DNA of 64,000 nt, from the NCBI GenBank assembly GCA_000751295.2, contig CCMO02000001.1, positions 917,501-981,500 of the forward strand, given 5' to 3'. The first letter of the stretch is position 1. Every line of letters starts with the position of its first letter. Made by a program: the position numbers and the translations under genes. The DNA is from a bacterium YEK0313. GTDB taxonomy: Bacteria > Pseudomonadota > Alphaproteobacteria > Rhizobiales > Phreatobacteraceae. Shown piece by piece: positions 11,839 to 20,587 of the stretch. The notes below the pieces were generated by a model. It saw only the letters and a list, made by a program, of their open reading frames with translations. It was not told where the DNA came from and did no database searches.

Positions 11839-12063
11839 TCAGGCGGCCCGCCGGAACGGCGCGGTGAGGATGTGGTGGGACAGGATCCAGGGCGCCTCAT
11901 CCACTGTCATGAGGCGGATCTCCGGCACCTTGGCGAACAGCGTGCGCACGTGATCCTCGACCGCCACCAGGCGGCCGGACGGCGAACGCAGGGTGAGGCG
12001 GTCGGACGCGACCTCCAGGACACCACCCTGCATGCGTGCGTAGAGAACGGGTTCCTCGGACAT
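11839..12063 (-). CDS. Small hypothetical protein, 74 aa
   Basis: A 74-aa protein that I cannot assign. It has an alternating hydrophobic pattern suggesting a small beta-rich fold (EVASDRLTLRSPSGRLVAVEDHV), with no membrane segment. I chose ATG 12063 because upstream codons add an arginine-rich, non-conserved-looking extension. It lies about 180 bp upstream of the phosphomannomutase and 160 bp downstream of the response regulator gene, all on one strand. Codon usage resembles host genes. Confidence 0.6.
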   Translation of the reverse strand: MSEEPVLYARMQGGVLEVASDRLTLRSPSGRLVAVEDHVRTLFAKVPEIRLMTVDEAPWILSHHILTAPFRRAA

Positions 12064-12190
12064 GGCCAGCCTCGCAAGTCGCGGAAATGCGCATGCACGG
12101 CCCACGGGCGTCCCGCAATCCAGGCCCGGACGCCGATTTCTTCACGATAAGGCGGCTGCAGAGCCGCGATCAAGTGCAACTTTCGGGCAG

Positions 12191-12225
12191 GATCGGCGCC
12201 AGCGACAAGTCTGGCGGCGCCGATC
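12191..12225 (-). terminator. Hairpin at the end of the response regulator gene
   Basis: A perfect 10-bp stem (GATCGGCGCC/GGCGCCGATC) with a 15-base loop that begins inside the stop codon of the FixJ-like gene. No U-tract follows, so it may be a weak terminator or an mRNA-stabilising end. Confidence 0.45.
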
Positions 12226-12850
12226 AGCGCCGCTCGTCATAGATGACGCGGACGAGATCGGCGGCGTTCTTGGCGCCGAGCTTTTCCATGATCCGGGCGC
12301 GATGCACCTCGATGGTGCGCGGACTGATGCCGAGGCTGCGGCCGGCCTCCTTGTTGGAGGCGCCGCGCACGAGCTCCTGCAGCACGTCGCGTTCGCGCGG
12401 GGTGAGCAGGCTCGCCCCATCCGGCCCGAGCGCGGCGACGGGATCCGCCCGCTCGGCCCGGCGCCGGTTGTGCGCGGCCAGCGCCTGCACCACCTGCACG
12501 ATGACCTTCTCGGCGTCGAAGGGCTTTTCGACGAGGTCGACAGCGCCGGTCTTGATCGCCTCCACCGCCATGGGAATGTCGGCATGGCCGGAGATCATGA
12601 CGACCGGCCCGGCGAATTTGCGGGCATTGAGCTGGCGCAGCACGTCGAGCCCGCTCGGACCGGGCAATTGCACGTCGAGCAGGATGGCATCGGGTGAGCG
12701 GTGCTGCAGGGCGGCGAGCGTCGTCGGGCCGTCGGCATAGCCGGCGACGCGAAACCCGGATTGCTCGAACAGGATGGTCAGCGCGTCGCGAATGGCGGCG
12801 TCGTCATCGACGATGAAGAGGTCGCCCGCATGGCCTGCGTCCGTCGACAT
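12224..12850 (-). CDS. FixJ-family two-component response regulator
   Basis: Response regulator of 209 aa. Receiver domain at residues about 10-125, with acidic pocket D15-D17, phosphoacceptor D59 in LLDVQLPG and the EKPF lysine near residue 109. A LuxR/FixJ-type helix-turn-helix follows at about 145-205 (LTPRERDVLQELVRG, SPRTIEVHRARI). The start ATG 12850 follows GAGGGGG; a 22-codon upstream extension lacks support. No histidine kinase lies next to it, so its partner is elsewhere. The hybrid kinase at 21.9 kb carries its own receiver and need not be the partner. Confidence 0.92.
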   Translation of the reverse strand: MSTDAGHAGDLFIVDDDAAIRDALTILFEQSGFRVAGYADGPTTLAALQHRSPDAILLDVQLPGPSGLDVLRQLNARKFAGPVVMISGHADIPMAVEAIKTGAVDLVEKPFDAEKVIVQVVQALAAHNRRRAERADPVAALGPDGASLLTPRERDVLQELVRGASNKEAGRSLGISPRTIEVHRARIMEKLGAKNAADLVRVIYDERR

Positions 12851-12959
12851 GACCAAGCCCCCTCGCAGCCCTATGACGGTGCGCTTGGGCGGTTCGTGCT
12901 GCCCAAAGCCACGCAAAACCCTATCTGTACATAACCGTATGCGACAAATTGCCGGACGG

Positions 12960-13901
12960 TCAAGCCGCCGGGCCGGCGCCCTTCACCACCCGCTCCCGGT
13001 AGAGCAGATAGAGGCCGGAACCGATGACGATGGCCGCACCGGCAAGGGTGTTCGGCGCGGGAACCTGGCCGAAGAACAGGGCCCCGAAGGTCACCATCCA
13101 GACGATCTGGGTATAGATGAAGGGCGAGAGCACGCCGGCAGGCGCGAGGCCGTGCGCGCGGATCAGCAGCCAGTGGCCGATGGCGCCGAGCGCGCCCATT
13201 GCGGCCATGCCGACCACGACGGAGAGGCTCGTCGGCGTGACCCAGACGAAGGGCACGAGGCAGCTTGCGACCAGCGCGCCGAAGGCCACGGAGTAGATCG
13301 ACGTGGTGCCGGCGGAATCGTAGTTCGCCAGCACGCGCGTCTGCAGGCTGTAGACCGCGTAGAAGAAGGCGCCGCTGAGCGACAGCAGCATCGACCAGTG
13401 CATCCGCCCGCTCCAGGGCTGGGTCACCACGATGACGCCGATGAAGCCGACGACGACCGCCGCCCAGCGGCGCGGGCCGATCCATTCGCCGAGGAACGGG
13501 CCGGCCAGGACCGCGACGATGAACGGCGTTGCGAACATGATCGACACGGTCTGGTCGAGCTGGAGATATTGCAGGGCGATGAAATTGAACGCGGTGGACC
13601 CGAACAGCAGCGCCGAGCGGATCGCCTGGATCCACGGCCGCCGCGTCACCAGCACCTGCGGATTGCGCAGCGGATTGAACATGATCAGGACCAGCACCAG
13701 CGCCGCCGTGTAGCGCGCCCAGACCACCTGGATCGGGTCCATCACCGTGTTGAGACCCTTGGCGATGGTGTCGAGGCAGGCGAAGCAGGCGAGCGCCATC
13801 ACCATCAGGCCGATACCCTTCAGCCTGAGGCGCGCCGCGGCCGGATCGGCGGCGGGCGCGAGCGGGGTGGCCCCGTCGAGCGCAAGCGGTCCTTCTTTCA
13901 T
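12960..13901 (-). CDS. EamA/DMT-family transporter
   Basis: A 313-aa inner-membrane protein with about ten hydrophobic segments arranged as two EamA repeats, the usual architecture of drug/metabolite transporters such as RhaT- and YdcZ-type exporters. The substrate is unknown. ATG 13901 was chosen because the preceding 37 codons are charged and lie in the intergenic region; the ribosome site is weak. It lies between the response regulator and the lpoA-like gene on the same strand, but hairpins and gaps separate it from both. Confidence 0.88.
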   Translation of the reverse strand: MKEGPLALDGATPLAPAADPAAARLRLKGIGLMVMALACFACLDTIAKGLNTVMDPIQVVWARYTAALVLVLIMFNPLRNPQVLVTRRPWIQAIRSALLFGSTAFNFIALQYLQLDQTVSIMFATPFIVAVLAGPFLGEWIGPRRWAAVVVGFIGVIVVTQPWSGRMHWSMLLSLSGAFFYAVYSLQTRVLANYDSAGTTSIYSVAFGALVASCLVPFVWVTPTSLSVVVGMAAMGALGAIGHWLLIRAHGLAPAGVLSPFIYTQIVWMVTFGALFFGQVPAPNTLAGAAIVIGSGLYLLYRERVVKGAGPAA

Positions 13902-13980
13902 GATGTGCAAGCCATAGCCGATTTGGCCTTGCGCCGAACCGGCCCGGCCGCATGGGAGACGTGCGCAGGCCGGAACGAGA

Positions 13981-14003
13981 GAAGCCGGCGCAAGGCCGGC
14001 TTC
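13981..14003 (-). terminator. Terminator of the LpoA-like gene
   Basis: A perfect 9-bp stem (GAAGCCGGC/GCCGGCTTC) with a 5-base loop, 24 bases past the stop at 14028, followed on the minus strand by a mixed TCTCGTTCC stretch. Confidence 0.6.
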
Positions 14004-14027
14004 CCGATCCATCCGTCGATGCCGGCC

Positions 14028-15275
14028 TCAGCTGCCGGCGTTGAAGGAGCGCGGCGCCGGGCTGACCACCCGCCCGCTCGCATTGACCACGGCAAGCCCG
14101 CGCTGGGTCGTGCCGTCAGGCCGGAAGCGGAACAGGCCGTCGACGCCATTGGCGCCGGCGGCGTTGGTCAGGACGCTTTCCGAGAAGCGCTGCGAGCCCT
14201 GGGTGCGCACCAGCGCCGTGACCAGCGACACCGAATCGTAGGCAAGGGCTGCCGTACGCGGCGGATCGCTGTTGAAACGGGCGCGGTAGCGCGTCGCGAA
14301 ATTGCGGAAGCCAGCGCCGTCCGGCGCGGAATAGACCGCGCCCGGCGCCGCCTGCGCCGCGGCGCGATTGTCGACCCAGGTGCCGAGGCCGAGCACCTGG
14401 ACGCGCTGCGTATTGATGCCGGCGGCCGAGAGGGCGCGCACCGCCTGGCCGTTATAGGGATCCGGCACGAAGATCGCGTCGATCTGGCCGGCAATGCCGG
14501 ACAGCTTGGCGGCGGCGGCGTTGATGCCGCTGGCCTCGGTCGGGAAGCTCTCGATCGCGACGACCCGGCCGCCGGCGCGGCTGACCGCCTCCTGGAAGGC
14601 GCCCTGCACGACCTGGCCATAGGCCGAGTTCGGCACGAAGGCGGCATAGGAGCGCTTGCCCTGCTGGGCAGCATATTCGACGATGCGGTCGACGCTCACC
14701 TGCGGCGTGATGCCCATCACATAGACGCCGCGGCTGGCGACGCCGACATCGGTGGAATAGGCGATGATCGGCTTGCCCGCCGGGCGGGCGACGGCGGCGG
14801 CGCCGCGCACGGCGTCGGCGAGCACGGGGCCGAGAATGATTTCCGCGCCTTCCTGGATGGCCGCCTGCGCCGCGGCCTGCGCGCCCTGGGCGGTGCCGCC
14901 GTCATCCTTGACGAGGATGGTGATGTCGGCCCCCTGGAAATCGGCGACCGCGAGCTCGGCGGCATTGCGCATGCCGGTGGCGATGGCGCCGAACTGGCCC
15001 CCCGCCGAAAGCGGCAGCAGCAGCGCGACCTTCACCGAGCCGTTGCCGATGGTCGTGCCTGGCGTGGCGGGTCCGGTCGCAACCGGGGCGCCTGGCGCGC
15101 CGGGGGCGGAACTGTCGGTATTGAGGCCCGAGCAGCCGGCCAGCAGGGTGAGCATGGCCGCGGATATGAAGCCGCGCCGGGCGAGATTGGTCTTCAAAAG
15201 GCCGGCCGTCGCATCGCGCGCCGGGCTAAAGTCTTGTCGAACAGCCGGTCTCGTCACCACGAATGGCCTCCACAT
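14028..15275 (-). CDS. Penicillin-binding protein activator, LpoA-like lipoprotein
   Basis: A 415-aa lipoprotein with a periplasmic-binding-protein (Peripla_BP_6) fold. The lipobox LLAGC places the acylated cysteine at residue 48 of the chosen start. A TTG in the same frame (LKTNLARRGF) would give a more typical short signal peptide, so the start is uncertain. In gammaproteobacteria LpoA activates PBP1A and its gene is divergent from rsmI with yraN nearby. The same arrangement is seen here (rsmI 265 bp away, then yraN), which supports the assignment over an amino-acid-binding protein. It lacks an obvious N-terminal TPR domain, unlike E. coli LpoA. Confidence 0.82.
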   Translation of the reverse strand: MWRPFVVTRPAVRQDFSPARDATAGLLKTNLARRGFISAAMLTLLAGCSGLNTDSSAPGAPGAPVATGPATPGTTIGNGSVKVALLLPLSAGGQFGAIATGMRNAAELAVADFQGADITILVKDDGGTAQGAQAAAQAAIQEGAEIILGPVLADAVRGAAAVARPAGKPIIAYSTDVGVASRGVYVMGITPQVSVDRIVEYAAQQGKRSYAAFVPNSAYGQVVQGAFQEAVSRAGGRVVAIESFPTEASGINAAAAKLSGIAGQIDAIFVPDPYNGQAVRALSAAGINTQRVQVLGLGTWVDNRAAAQAAPGAVYSAPDGAGFRNFATRYRARFNSDPPRTAALAYDSVSLVTALVRTQGSQRFSESVLTNAAGANGVDGLFRFRPDGTTQRGLAVVNASGRVVSPAPRSFNAGS

Positions 15276-15540
15276 GCCCCAGGCTCCCCGCCCACTATGT
15301 CGCATTAACCGTGTCGCAGCGCCAAGGTCAAACCTTCGGACGCGGATCGGCGTTGCACCTGTGCAACAATCGTCGTCTTCGTGCATCCTCCCACCGTCCG
15401 AATCCGCCCGGCCCGGCCATGGCGGACACGGCCGATCCGGGCTAGGTGACGCGGCGTTGGGCCGGGCCGCATGCGATCGTGGCCCGGCGCACCGCCGAAT
15501 GTCGCTGCCCGGCATATTTCTCAGCGGAGATTGATCCTTG

Positions 15541-16464
15541 ATGACGCGCCCCGCCGCAACGCCCGCCCCCGCGCGCCGCTATCTCGTCGGCGGAACCGCC
15601 TTCAGCGCGCGGCCGCTCGAGCCGGGCCTGCATGTGGTGGCGACCCCGATCGGCAATCTGCGCGACATCACCATCCGCGCCATCGAGACCCTGGCGGCCG
15701 CCCATGTCGTCGCCTGCGAGGACACCCGCGTCACGCGCCGGCTGGTCGACCATTTCGGCATCGCCGTGCCGCTCCTGCCCTACCACGAGCACAATGCCGC
15801 GGAGATGCGCCCGAAGCTGCTGGCGCGGCTCGAAGCCGGCGAAGCGATCGCGCTCTGCTCCGATGCCGGCACGCCGCTCGTCTCCGATCCCGGCTTCAAG
15901 CTGGTCGAAGCGGCGCGCGCCGCCGGCCTTGCCGTCGTGCCGGTGCCCGGCCCGTCGGCGGTCATGGCGGCGCTGGTCGCGGCGGCCCTGCCGACCGACG
16001 CCTTCTTCTTCGATGGCTTCCTGCCGGCCAAGACGGTCGGCCGCCGCGGCCGGGCCCGGGCGCTCGCCGCCGTGCCCGGCTCGCTGGTCTTCTTCGAAAC
16101 CGGCCCGCGGCTCGCCGCCTCGCTGGCCGATCTCGCCGCCGAGCTCGGCGACCGGCCGGCCGCGGTCTGCCGCGAGCTCACCAAGGCGCACGAGGAGGTG
16201 CGCTCGGCTCCGCTCGGCGCGCTCGCCGCCTACTACGCCGACGCCCCCGAGCCGAAAGGCGAGATCGTGCTGGTGGTCGGCCCGCCTGGCGAAGCGCCGC
16301 CGCCGCCGGCCGCCGACGTCGATGCCATGCTGCGCGCGGCGCTTGCCGGCCACTCCGTCAAGGATGCGGCCGCCGCGGTCGCCGCCGCCACCGGCCTTGC
16401 CCGGCGCGAGCTCTACCAGCGGGCCCTGGAGCTGGTCCGTGCCGATGCCGGCGAGGCGCCGTGA
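15541..16464 (+). CDS. rsmI: 16S rRNA (cytidine(1402)-2'-O)-methyltransferase RsmI
   Basis: SAM-dependent tetrapyrrole-methylase-fold enzyme of 307 aa that methylates the 2'-OH of C1402 in 16S rRNA. Visible signatures are VVATPIGNLRDIT near residue 33, CEDTRVTRRL, LCSDAGTPLVSDPG and VPVPGPSA. A TTG three bases upstream (15538) is better spaced from the GGAGA site, so the protein may have one extra residue. Its TGA overlaps the GTG of yraN by four bases, so the two are translationally coupled. Confidence 0.95.
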   Translation: MTRPAATPAPARRYLVGGTAFSARPLEPGLHVVATPIGNLRDITIRAIETLAAAHVVACEDTRVTRRLVDHFGIAVPLLPYHEHNAAEMRPKLLARLEAGEAIALCSDAGTPLVSDPGFKLVEAARAAGLAVVPVPGPSAVMAALVAAALPTDAFFFDGFLPAKTVGRRGRARALAAVPGSLVFFETGPRLAASLADLAAELGDRPAAVCRELTKAHEEVRSAPLGALAAYYADAPEPKGEIVLVVGPPGEAPPPPAADVDAMLRAALAGHSVKDAAAAVAAATGLARRELYQRALELVRADAGEAP

Positions 16465-16856
16465 GCCGCGCCAGGCCGCGCCGGCGCGAGGCCGATCCGA
16501 AACGCTCCGGCGCCTGGGGGCGCGGCCGGCTCGCCGAGACCGCGGCCGCCCTCGTGCTCATGCTGAAGGGCTATCGCATCCTCGCCCGGCGCTGGCGCGC
16601 GCCGGGCGCCGAGATCGACCTGATCGTCCGGCGCGGCAACTGGCTGGTCTTCGTCGAGGTCAAGGCGCGCGCCCGGCGCGCCGACGCCGAGATCGCGCTT
16701 GGCTTCGCCCAGCGCCGGCGCATCACCGCCGCGGCAGACCGCTTCTGCGCCGCGCATCCCCGCCATGCCGACTGCGATAGGCGCTACGATATGATCCTGG
16801 TATCGAAGGGCGCCCTGCCGCGCCATATTCCAGGTGCCTTCGACGCGAATTTCTGA
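16461..16856 (+). CDS. yraN: YraN/UPF0102 family nuclease-like protein
   Basis: A 131-aa UPF0102 protein with a restriction-endonuclease-like (PD-(D/E)XK) core: GAEIDLIVRRG followed by VFVEVKARA, giving the D...E-x-K catalytic pattern. The N-terminus is basic. The start is the GTG that overlaps the rsmI stop (GTGA). In proteobacteria it sits in the rsmI-lpoA neighbourhood, as here. The biological substrate is not established. The frame is open far upstream within rsmI, but that part is a shadow. Confidence 0.9.
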   Translation: MSRARPRRREADPKRSGAWGRGRLAETAAALVLMLKGYRILARRWRAPGAEIDLIVRRGNWLVFVEVKARARRADAEIALGFAQRRRITAAADRFCAAHPRHADCDRRYDMILVSKGALPRHIPGAFDANF

Positions 16857-16867
16857 AAGGAACGCCC

Positions 16868-17809
16868 ATGCGGCTCAAGGTCGCTTTCCAGACGGACCCC
16901 ATCGAGACCATCAAGATCAAGGGGGATTCCGGTTTCGCGCTGATCCTGGAGGCGCAGGCGCGCGGCCACGAGATCGGCTGGTATCACCCCGACCGGATGG
17001 CCCTGACCGACGGCGTGCCCACCGCCTGGGTCTCGCCGCTGACCGTGCGCGACGTCGAGGGCGACCATTTCACCGCCGGCGCGCCGGTGCGCACGCGTCT
17101 CGACGAATTCGACGTGGTCCTGATGCGCCAGGATCCGCCCTTCGACCTGCACTACATCACCGCGACCCATTTCCTGGAGCGCGTCCACCCGAAGACCCTC
17201 GTCGTCAACGATCCCTTCCATGTCCGCAACGCGCCGGAAAAGATCTTCGTGACGCTGTTCCCGCAGCTGATGCCGACGACGCTGATCACCCGCGACTTCG
17301 AGGAGATCAAGGCCTTCCGCGCCGAGATGGGCGACATCGTCATGAAGCCGCTCTACGGCCATGGCGGGGCCGGCGTCTTCCGCATCCGCTCCGACGACGA
17401 AAATTTCGGCTCCTTCCTCGACACCTTCGCAAGCCTCGGCCGCGAACCCTGGGTGATCCAGCGCTACCTTCCCGCGGTGCGCGCCGGCGACAAGCGCATC
17501 ATCCTCGTCGACGGCGTCTTCGCCGGCGCGGTCAACCGCGTGCCGGCGGCCGACGACCTGCGATCCAACATGGTGCGCGGCGGCGCCGCCGAGACGACCC
17601 AGATCAGCGAGCGCGAGCGCGAGATCTGCGAGACCATCGGGCCGGAGCTGAAAGCCCGCGGCCTCGTCATTGCCGGCATCGACGTGATCGGCGGCAACCT
17701 GACCGAGATCAACGTCACCGCGCCGACCGGCATCCGCGCCATCAAGCGTCTCGGCGGTCCCGACCTCGCCGTCCAGGTCTGGGACGCGATCGAGGCAAAG
17801 CGCGGCTGA
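16868..17809 (+). CDS. gshB: Glutathione synthase
   Basis: ATP-grasp ligase of 313 aa that joins gamma-glutamylcysteine and glycine to form glutathione in the cytoplasm. Key segments are the N-terminal KVAFQTDPIETIKIKGDS, ATP-binding MKPLYGHGGAGVFRI near residue 158 and the metal/ATP site IDVIGGNLTEINVTAPTG near residue 275. Length is normal for bacterial GshB. AAAGGAAC precedes the ATG. It lies 11 bp after yraN, probably in one operon with rsmI-yraN, a grouping common in alphaproteobacteria. Confidence 0.96.
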   Translation: MRLKVAFQTDPIETIKIKGDSGFALILEAQARGHEIGWYHPDRMALTDGVPTAWVSPLTVRDVEGDHFTAGAPVRTRLDEFDVVLMRQDPPFDLHYITATHFLERVHPKTLVVNDPFHVRNAPEKIFVTLFPQLMPTTLITRDFEEIKAFRAEMGDIVMKPLYGHGGAGVFRIRSDDENFGSFLDTFASLGREPWVIQRYLPAVRAGDKRIILVDGVFAGAVNRVPAADDLRSNMVRGGAAETTQISEREREICETIGPELKARGLVIAGIDVIGGNLTEINVTAPTGIRAIKRLGGPDLAVQVWDAIEAKRG

Positions 17810-17876
17810 CCGCCGCCGCCTCGAGACTTCACGCCAGCGCCGCGCCATTGGCCGGTACCTCGCAAGGTGCCGGTCG

Positions 17877-17922
17877 TTGACAGGCCGTCCGCCTCGTCTA
17901 TTCTAACCCCCAAGAGGGTTAG
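17877..17922 (+). promoter_or_regulatory. azlC promoter with overlapping inverted-repeat operator
   Basis: An exact TTGACA (17877-17882) is followed after 16 bases by TATTCT (17899-17904). A perfect 7-bp inverted repeat, CTAACCC (17903-17909) and GGGTTAG (17916-17922), overlaps the -10 end, the expected start of transcription and the GAGGG ribosome site of azlC, a placement typical of a repressor operator. Confidence 0.6.
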
Positions 17923-17927
17923 ATGCG

Positions 17928-18653
17928 ATGACCATCACGGCGCAAGCCGGCGCGTCCCGGCCGGTGACCTTCACGTGCGCGGGACTTGCGGCGGGCGCCA
18001 GGGCCGCCCAGGCCCTGGCGAGCAGCACCTTCGTCTACGGCATCGCCTTCGGGCTGGTCGCCGGCCAGGCCGGCCTTTCGATCATCGAGGCGCTGCTGAT
18101 GAGCGCGGCGGTCTATTCCGGCTCGGCCCAGCTCGCCGCCCTGACCGTGCTCGGCAACCGCGGCGGCGGCGGCTTTGCCACGGCGGGCCTCGGCACGGCC
18201 CTGGCGCTGGCCGCGACGATCCTGCTCATGAACGCCCGCTACATTCTCTACGGCGCGACGCTGCGCCCCTGGCTCGGCAGCCTGCCCGGCCACAAGGCCT
18301 ATCTCAGCCTGTTCTTTCTCGGCGACGGCAACTGGCTGCTCGCCATGAAGGAACATGCCGCCGGCCGGCGCGACGCGGCCTTCGTGCTCGGCTCGGGCCT
18401 TGTCATGTTCGCCGGCTGGCTCGCCGGCACGCTCCTCGGCGAGGTCGCGGGGCATCTCATTCCATCACCCGCGCGGCTCGGCTTCGATTTTCTCATCGTC
18501 GCTTTCGCCGCGGCCATGGCGGTCGGCATGTTCGACCGTCAGCGCGATACCGTCCCGCTCGTCGCCACGGCGGCGGCCGCCGCGGCGAACCTCGCGGCCG
18601 GCCTGGCCGGGGCCACGGCCGCGGCGATGCGCGCGCCGGCCGAGGCGGCGTGA
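17928..18653 (+). CDS. azlC: AzlC family branched-chain amino acid export permease, large subunit
   Basis: A 241-aa membrane protein of the LIV-E family, with several hydrophobic segments and the conserved stretch IEALLMSAAVYSGSAQLAAL near residue 48. With the small subunit AzlD it exports branched-chain amino acids or related compounds across the inner membrane. ATG 17928 follows GAGGG by nine bases; an ATG five bases upstream closes at once. The azlD gene starts five bases after this stop. Confidence 0.9.
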   Translation: MTITAQAGASRPVTFTCAGLAAGARAAQALASSTFVYGIAFGLVAGQAGLSIIEALLMSAAVYSGSAQLAALTVLGNRGGGGFATAGLGTALALAATILLMNARYILYGATLRPWLGSLPGHKAYLSLFFLGDGNWLLAMKEHAAGRRDAAFVLGSGLVMFAGWLAGTLLGEVAGHLIPSPARLGFDFLIVAFAAAMAVGMFDRQRDTVPLVATAAAAAANLAAGLAGATAAAMRAPAEAA

Positions 18654-18657
18654 AGCC

Positions 18658-18960
18658 ATGACGATCGACGCCACCTTCCTCGTCCTTCTCGCCGTCATGG
18701 TGCTCGCCTCCTATGCCTGTCGCGCCGGCGGCTTCTGGCTCATGCGCTTCGTCACGGTGACCCCGCGCCTCGACGCGGCGCTGAAGGCGACGCCGGTCGC
18801 GGTCATGGCCGGCATCGTGACGCCTGCCGCGCTCGCCGGCCGCCCCGGCGAACTCGTCGCGCTCGCCCTCGTCGTGATGGTCATGCGCCTGTCGGGCAAC
18901 GACGTCGTCGCGGCGCTCTGCGGCGTTGCCGGCCTCGCGCTCTGGCGCGCGATCGTCTGA
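18658..18960 (+). CDS. azlD: AzlD family small subunit of the branched-chain amino acid exporter
   Basis: A 100-aa protein with three to four hydrophobic segments and the AzlD-type motif ASYACRAGGFWLM near residue 19. It starts five bases after azlC and is surely cotranscribed; the pair forms one exporter. The longer open frame to 18355 overlaps azlC and is a shadow. Confidence 0.9.
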   Translation: MTIDATFLVLLAVMVLASYACRAGGFWLMRFVTVTPRLDAALKATPVAVMAGIVTPAALAGRPGELVALALVVMVMRLSGNDVVAALCGVAGLALWRAIV

Positions 18961-19051
18961 CTGACGCCCGGCCCGCGCATCGCGCCATCGGGATGTTCCC
19001 TGATTGTTCCTGCAACCCCGACCATGCAGACTGCCCACCAGGGGTTGAACC

Positions 19052-20587
19052 ATGGTCCAGCGCGTCGCGACGGTCGCCTTTCAGGGCATCGAGGCCAAAC
19101 CGGTGGACGTGCAGGTCCATGTGCTCTCGGGCAACGTCGTGTTCAACATTGTCGGGCTGCCCGACAAGGCGGTGAACGAAGCCAAGGAGCGCGTGCGCTC
19201 CGCGCTCGTCGCCTCCGGCCTCGCGCTTCCGGGCAAGCGCATCACCATCAATCTCGCGCCGGCCGACCTGCCCAAGGAGGGCAGCCATTTCGACCTGCCG
19301 ATCGCGCTTGGCCTGATGGCGGCGATCGGCGCCATCCCGCATGATGCGCTGGACGGCCATGTCGTGCTCGGCGAGCTCGCGCTCGATGGCCGCCTGACCG
19401 CCGTCAACGGCGTTCTTCCGGCGGCGATCGCGGCCAATGCGCTCGGCCTCGGCATCATCTGCCCGGCCGCGTCCGGCCCCGAGGCGGCCTGGGCCGGCGA
19501 GGATGTCGACGTGCTCGCGCCCGACAACCTCATCCAGCTCGCCAATCATTTCAAGGGTACTCAGGTGCTCACCCGCCCGAAACCCGGCATCCGGGCGGTC
19601 GACGCCCCGCTCGCCGATTTCCGCGAGATCAAGGGCCAGGAAAGCGCCAAGCGCGCCGTCGAGATCGCCGCGGCCGGCGGCCATGCGCTGCTGATGAGCG
19701 GGCCGCCGGGATCGGGCAAGTCGATGCTGGCGAGCCGCCTGCCCTCGATCCTGCCGCCGCTGACCCCGGCGGAACTGCTCGAAGTATCGATGATCCATTC
19801 CGTGGCGGGCGAGCTTCAGGAAGGCGCGCTCACCACGCGCCGGCCGTTCCGCGCGCCGCACCATTCGGCCACCATGCCGGCGCTGGTCGGCGGCGGCCAG
19901 CGGGTCCGGCCGGGCGAAGTTTCGCTCGCCCATCACGGCGTCCTGTTCCTCGACGAGCTGCCGGAATTCCAGCCCCATGTGCTCGACGGCCTGCGCCAGC
20001 CGATCGAGACGGGCGAGGCGGTGATCGCCCGCGCCAATCAGCGCGTCAGCTTCCCCGCCCGCTTCCAGCTGGTGGCGGCGATGAACCCCTGCCGTTGCGG
20101 CCAGGCCGCCGCGCCGGGCTATGCGTGCCGGCGCGGCGCCAACGAGCGCTGCATGGCCGACTACCAGGCGCGCATTTCCGGACCGCTGCTCGACCGGATG
20201 GATCTCGTCGTCGCGGTGCCGGCGGTGTCGGCCGCCGACCTGATCCTGCCGGCTCCGGCCGAGGGCAGTGCGGAGATCGCCGCGCGCGTCGCGCGGGCCC
20301 GGACCATGCAGGCGGCGCGCTACCAGGCGCTCGGCCTTGCCATCGGCCTCAACGCCCACTGCCCGCCCGCCCTGCTCGACGAGGTCGCGGCCCTCGATCC
20401 GGCCGGCCGGACGCTCCTGCGCGAGGCCGCCGAAGCGATGCGGCTTTCGGCGCGCGGCTATCACCGCGTGCTGAAGGTGGCGCGCACGCTGGCCGATCTC
20501 GAGGGCGAGGCCAGGCTTGGCCGCCTTCATCTTGCAGAGGCACTGACCTATCGCGGCATGCCTGCGGGCCTGTCGAGCGCCGCCTGA
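19052..20587 (+). CDS. YifB family Mg chelatase-like AAA ATPase (ComM-like)
   Basis: A 511-aa protein with three parts: an N-terminal Lon-protease-like domain (residues about 1-170, FQGIEAKPVDVQVH), a central AAA+ magnesium-chelatase domain with Walker A GPPGSGKS near residue 217 and Walker B LFLDELPEF near 302, and a C-terminal Mg_chelatase_C domain. ComM homologues are hexameric helicases that drive branch migration during natural transformation; here the role is inferred. AGGGG precedes the ATG. Its 3' end overlaps the convergent GNAT gene by 40 bp. Confidence 0.92.
   Translation: MVQRVATVAFQGIEAKPVDVQVHVLSGNVVFNIVGLPDKAVNEAKERVRSALVASGLALPGKRITINLAPADLPKEGSHFDLPIALGLMAAIGAIPHDALDGHVVLGELALDGRLTAVNGVLPAAIAANALGLGIICPAASGPEAAWAGEDVDVLAPDNLIQLANHFKGTQVLTRPKPGIRAVDAPLADFREIKGQESAKRAVEIAAAGGHALLMSGPPGSGKSMLASRLPSILPPLTPAELLEVSMIHSVAGELQEGALTTRRPFRAPHHSATMPALVGGGQRVRPGEVSLAHHGVLFLDELPEFQPHVLDGLRQPIETGEAVIARANQRVSFPARFQLVAAMNPCRCGQAAAPGYACRRGANERCMADYQARISGPLLDRMDLVVAVPAVSAADLILPAPAEGSAEIAARVARARTMQAARYQALGLAIGLNAHCPPALLDEVAALDPAGRTLLREAAEAMRLSARGYHRVLKVARTLADLEGEARLGRLHLAEALTYRGMPAGLSSAA

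Noticed and set aside
12774..15308. An 844-codon open frame on the plus strand
   Set aside because: It is antisense to the EamA transporter and LpoA-like genes, has no recognisable domain and a composition typical of a GC-rich shadow frame.
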